The notes beneath the pieces are model-generated. The model saw only the letters and a program-made list of their open reading frames with translations. It was not told the origin of the DNA and made no database searches. A DNA stretch of 16,518 bases from Acetobacteraceae bacterium (GTDB lineage Bacteria; Pseudomonadota; Alphaproteobacteria; Acetobacterales; Acetobacteraceae): contig JADGHI010000026.1 of NCBI GenBank assembly GCA_019689515.1, positions 1-16,518 of the forward strand. Direction: 5' to 3'. Below are positions 13,545-16,518 of the stretch, piece after piece (positions within the stretch are counted from its first letter, which is position 1; each line of letters starts with the position of its first letter). The translations under genes and the position numbers were made by a program.

Positions 13545-13608
13545 CACGGGGATAGGAAGGGGGCGCCGCCGAGGTGCGTCGGGGACGACAGGAATGGAGG
13601 AGCCAAGA

Positions 13609-14601
13609 ATGAGGCGACGTCGCGTCCTGCGCTTGTCTTTCGCGGCCGCCTCTGTGGCCGCCGGGTCCGTGGCAGGCGGCGGTGCCGCGCAGGCGCAGGC
13701 CTTCCCGTCGCAGCCGGTGCGGGTCGTGGTGGGCTTTCCCCCGGGCGGCGCGACCGACGTCATCGCGCGCATCGTTGCCGAGGGCATGGCGGAACGCCTG
13801 CCCGGCAACCGCGGCGTGGTGGTCGAGAACCGCAGCGGCGCCAGCGGCATCGTCGCCGGCGAGGCGGTCGCCAAGGCGCCGCCAGACGGCCACACTTTGA
13901 TGGTCGTGTCCAGCGCGCACGCGACGCTGCGCGAGCTTTACGCGAACGTGCCCTTCGATCCGGTCGAGGACTTCGCGCCGATCGCACTCTTGGCGAGTAC
14001 CCCCTACGTCGCGGTCGTGCATCCCGGCGTCCCTGCGAACTCCATGCAGGAGCTGATCGCGCTCGCCAAGCGGCGGCCGGGCGAACTGAGCTACGCCGCC
14101 GGGGGGCTCGGCACCGCGCAGCACCTGGCCGGCGAGATGTTCAAGCGGGTCGCGGGCGTCGACATCCTGCACGTCTCCTACCGCGGCAGCGGCGCGGTGC
14201 GCGCTGACCTGTTGGCCGGCCGGGTGCAGCTCATGTTCGACAACATCGCGGTGATGGCGCCCTACGTGCGGCGGGGCGAGCTGCGCGGGCTCGCGGTGAC
14301 GGGCCGGTCGCGCAACCCCCTCGCTCCCGAGCTTCCGACGCTGCGCGAGCTCGGCCTCGGCGGGGCGGAGATCGAGGGGTGGTTCGCCCTGCTCGCGCCG
14401 GCGGGCACGCCCCCGGAGGTCGTCGCAGCGCTGAACGGCGCGGTCAACGCGACGCTCGCGACCGATGCCGTTCGGCAGCGCCTGCTCGCGCTCGGCGCCG
14501 AGCCGCTCGGGGGCGAGCCGGAGCGCGTGACGGCACTGGTGCGCGCGGAGCGCGAGAAGTGGGGGCGCGTGATCCGCGAGGCCGGCATCCGGCCCGAGTG
14601 A
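13609..14601 (+). CDS. Bug5: Bug/TctC-family periplasmic substrate-binding protein
   Basis: The 330-residue product starts at the ATG at 13609, six bases after GGAGGAG; the upstream ATG at 13594 overlaps that site. The leader begins MRRRRVLRLSFAAASVAAG and probably ends at AQA, before FPSQP. Family blocks are SQPVRVVVGFPPGGATDVIA, VVVENRSGASGIVAGEAVAK, APPDGHTLMVVSSAHATLRE, FDPVEDFAPIALL, HPGVPANSMQEL, LGTAQHLAGEMFKRVAGVDI, VSYRGSGAVRADLLAGRVQL, WFALLAPAGTPPEVV and EKWGRVIREAGIRPE. It does not pair closely with any other Bug here; PVRVVVGFPPGGATDVIAR is typical of the broad family. It follows the hydrolase by 64 nt and precedes Bug6 by 206 nt. Ligand unknown. Confidence 0.9.
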   Translation: MRRRRVLRLSFAAASVAAGSVAGGGAAQAQAFPSQPVRVVVGFPPGGATDVIARIVAEGMAERLPGNRGVVVENRSGASGIVAGEAVAKAPPDGHTLMVVSSAHATLRELYANVPFDPVEDFAPIALLASTPYVAVVHPGVPANSMQELIALAKRRPGELSYAAGGLGTAQHLAGEMFKRVAGVDILHVSYRGSGAVRADLLAGRVQLMFDNIAVMAPYVRRGELRGLAVTGRSRNPLAPELPTLRELGLGGAEIEGWFALLAPAGTPPEVVAALNGAVNATLATDAVRQRLLALGAEPLGGEPERVTALVRAEREKWGRVIREAGIRPE

Positions 14602-14768
14602 TGGCCGGCTGCACTGTCGTTCGCGCGTGTTTGTGCCGGCCCCGTGCGGCTGACCCCATTTTGCGCGTCGGAGTGCGAGCCCGGCTCAGGCAAGGCGGAC
14701 GTCGCCCCGGAGGAATGCCGGCGCACCAGGAATGAAACACGGCCGCAGGCCCCCGGAGCTGGCCCCAA

Positions 14769-14788
14769 CGCGGTGGAGTTGCACCGCG
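14769..14788 (+). promoter_or_regulatory. Leader hairpin before Bug6
   Basis: CGCGGTG-GAGTTG-CACCGCG forms a perfect 7-bp stem with a 6-nt loop. It ends 19 nt before the Bug6 start codon and just before its AAGGGAGGAAG ribosome site. It could be an operator or an RNA structure affecting translation; there is no further evidence. The rest of the 206-nt gap after Bug5 shows nothing I recognise. Confidence 0.3.
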
Positions 14789-14807
14789 AGACCCAAGGGA
14801 GGAAGCG

Positions 14808-15820
14808 ATGGAAGGGACGTGCAGGACGACGGTCGGGCGGCGCGGGCTGCTCGTGGGAGCGGCCGGGGCGGCCGCCGTGGGCGCCGGAACTCGGTGGGCA
14901 GCGGCGCAGGGCGCCACCGGCGGCGGCTGGCCAGCGCGGCCGGTGCGCGTCGTCGTCTCCTCCTCGCCAGGCGGCGGGATGGACGTCGTCAGCCGCCTGC
15001 TCTTCGCCAAGGTGTCGGAGGCGCTTGGAGAGCAGTTCGTCATCGAGAACCGCGGCGGCGGGGGCGGCACCATCGGCGCCGGCATCGTCGCGCGGGCGCC
15101 GGCCGACGGCTACACGGTGCTCTACGACTCGACCCAGTTCTCGGTGAATCCGGCGCTGCGCGAGGGGCAGCTCCCCTACGACACGCTGCGCGACTTCGAG
15201 CCGGTGTTCCTGTCCGCGGTCTCGGCGAACCTGCTCGTGGTCCACCCGTCGGTGCCGGCGCGCAGCGTGGCCGAGGTGATCGCCATCGTCCGGGCGGCGC
15301 CGGGGGGCCTCGATTGGGCATCCTCCGGCCCAGGCACGCTGCAGCACCTCCTGCTCGAGATGTTCGCGCGCATGGCGCAGGTGCGGCTGAACCACATCCC
15401 CTACCGCGGCGGCGGCCCGGCGCTCACCGACGTGGTCGGCGGCCGGGTGAAGTTCTACTTCGGCAACGCCGCCCCACGACCGCGCACGTCCGCAGCGGCG
15501 CGGTCCGGGCGATCGCCCACAGCGGGCGGGGCCGGCTCGAGGCGCTGCCCGACCTGCCGCCGGTGTCCGACACCCTGCCCGGCTTCGAGGGCTACGACTG
15601 GAACGGCGTCCTGGTGCCCGCGGGGACGCCGCGCGAGATCATCGAGCGCCTCAATGCCGCGCTCAATGCCGCGGCGCGCCTGCCCGACGTGGCCGAGCGG
15701 TTGGCCGCGCTGAACCTGCAGATGCGCGAGAACCGCCCCGAGGAGTTCCGCGCGTACCTGCACGGCGAGATCGAGCGGTGGGGGCGGCTCGTCCGCGAGG
15801 CCGGCATCCGCGCCGACTGA
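14808..15820 (+). pseudogene. Bug6: Bug/TctC-family binding protein broken by a one-base frameshift
   Basis: A good ribosome site (GGGAGGAAG) precedes the ATG at 14808. The leader has VGRRGLLVG at 9-17, a twin-arginine-like motif, and probable cleavage after WAAA, before QGATG. The first frame shows PARPVRVVVSSSPGGGMDVV, LGEQFVIENRGGGGGTIGAG, PADGYTVLYDSTQFSVNPAL, LPYDTLRDFEPVFL, GPGTLQHLLLEMFARMAQV, NHIPYRGGGPALTDVV and FYFGNAA. At about 15473, in a CCCC run, homology moves to a second frame: TTAHVRSGAVRAIAHSGRGR, LPGFEGYDWNGVLVPAGTP and RWGRLVREAGIRAD, ending at 15820. Restoring one base gives about 337 residues aligned end to end with Bug4. The unrestored first frame would give a chimeric tail to 15713. 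Young pseudogene or sequencing error. Confidence 0.82.
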
Positions 15821-15994
15821 GCCGTCACGCGCAACGGCCTGCCGACTGCTCAGGCGGCCCGTGCGCAGAATCGAAAACGGGCTCCCCCGCCCCTGGGCAA
15901 GCTGCTGAGCACCGCGACCGCAGCCCAGCCCGATCTCGAAGCGCGCTCCCCTGGCCCGCCGCGAGACGAGCCGGAGCGCGGGGCAGCCTCGACG

Positions 15995-16165
15995 ATGCTG
16001 ACGGTCAACGCGGGCGCTGGCCGGGAAGGCGCCGCGCCGCGCCTGACGGAGATGGGATTCGACCTCGTGCCGCAGCTGGCGCCGGAGGGGATGGCGGCGT
16101 TCCACCGCACCGAGCACGAGGGGTGGAGCACGCTCCTGCGCGCGGCGCGCATCCGCTACGGGTGA
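15995..16165 (+). pseudogene. C-terminal remnant of a seventh Bug protein
   Basis: A 56-codon frame from ATG 15995 ends in LTEMGFDLVPQLAPEGMAAF, then HRTEHEGWSTLLRAARIRYG and a stop. This has the layout of Bug C-termini: a 'L-x-x-x-G' turn, a 'P-E-x-x-A-A-F' helix, then 'x-E-x-x-x-W-x-x-x-x-R-A-A-x-I' (compare TEHEGWSTLLRAARI with AEREKWGRVIREAGI in Bug5). The usual Gly before the final Ile is Arg. No N-terminal Bug motifs are found upstream in any frame between 15821 and 15994, and no ribosome site precedes the ATG. The start coordinate is only a frame marker. It is probably a degraded end of another paralogue. Confidence 0.5.
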
Positions 16166-16518
16166 GCGGGACCCGTGGCACGCCCGGCCCGGGCGCCACG
16201 CCGCCGCGCCGGTCCCGCAGGAGCGAGCTTCGCCACCACCGCGGCGTCAGGGTCGGCGTCTGGCGCGGCCCTCGGCCCCGCCCGCGTCGAGCATGGCGTG
16301 CGTCATCGCGGCGGCGATGTCATCCACGGCGGCGTCCAGCCCCGCGGCGGGCGCCGACGGTTCCCGGAGAAAGTTTCACCCGGCCTGGAGCCCCGCTGGA
16401 TGACCGACGGCGAATTTGCGTCGCCTATGGCCACCTATGAGCTTCACGGGGCACTCCCGGGTGGCGCCTTTGGTGCAGGGCGGGGGCGGATGCCGGGGCT
16501 TGGGACGCCGCCCTCCGC
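16166..16518. other. Right edge with no recognised gene
   Basis: Nothing in these 353 bases matches a family I know. A + strand frame opens at ATG 16400 and stays open to the window end (39 codons, MTDGEFASPMATYELHGALP), but lacks a good ribosome site. On the minus strand a 42-codon frame ending near 16249 contains GLDAAVDDIAAAMTHAMLDA, which could be the end of a helical protein but has no start in view. Both remain unassigned. Confidence 0.4.

Noticed and set aside
15468..15482. Programmed frameshift in Bug6
   Set aside because: There is no slippery heptamer or downstream stimulator that I recognise, and Bug proteins are not known to use frameshifting. Mutation or sequencing error is simpler.
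16249..16376. Possible C-terminus of a helical protein on the minus strand
   Set aside because: It has only 42 codons, no start and no recognisable motif.
1..16518. CRISPR arrays, tRNA and rRNA genes
   Set aside because: No regularly spaced repeats with spacers and no tRNA- or rRNA-like sequence were seen. Tandem repeats at 11014-11058 and 12656-12679 have no spacers.

Overview
The window is very GC-rich bacterial DNA. The style of the exported proteins (short RR-containing leaders ending in an Ala-x-Ala-like site), the expansion of Bug/TctC substrate-binding proteins and the IS5-type remnants suggest an alphaproteobacterium of the Acetobacteraceae (Roseomonas-like). This is an inference from style; no rRNA or marker gene is present, and a Bug-rich betaproteobacterium is not excluded.

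Left edge (1-2298): a graveyard of mobile DNA. A decayed IS5-family element, truncated by the window edge, ends at 720. A second decayed IS (722-1746), with recognisable inverted repeats, lies one base away. A fragment of a phage-type integrase follows at about 1917-2156. Two copies of a 20-21 bp palindrome sit exactly where the second transposase changes frame.

Operon 1 (2299-7572, + strand): Bug1, a fumarylacetoacetate-hydrolase (FAH)-family enzyme, an FMN-dependent alpha-hydroxy-acid dehydrogenase, a TauD-family dioxygenase and Bug2. Gaps are 28, -1, 38 and 43 nt. Bug1 and Bug2 are close paralogues bracketing the three enzymes. The enzymes make chemical sense as a short route that hydroxylates or opens a substrate, oxidises an alpha-hydroxy acid to a keto acid and hydrolyses or decarboxylates the product; the substrate cannot be read from sequence.

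Middle (7573-10893): Bug3 (- strand) is divergent from an IclR-type regulator broken by a single frameshift. The regulator converges on an old-yellow-enzyme (OYE) family oxidoreductase through a strong hairpin whose arms contain both stop codons.

Right part (10894-16518): Bug4 (- strand) is divergent from a + strand unit of a Cys-nucleophile alpha/beta hydrolase, Bug5 and Bug6. Bug6 is broken by a one-base frameshift. The 371-nt divergent region carries a perfect tandem 12-bp repeat that looks like a regulator site. A 56-codon Bug C-terminal remnant follows at 15995-16165, and the last 350 bases show no convincing gene.

Overall there are six Bug genes plus one remnant in 16.5 kb with no TctA or TctB membrane subunit in view, mixed with catabolic enzymes. 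The likeliest reading is an accessory region for capture (or sensing) and breakdown of organic acids, assembled by paralogue duplication beside an IS-rich junction and partly decaying.
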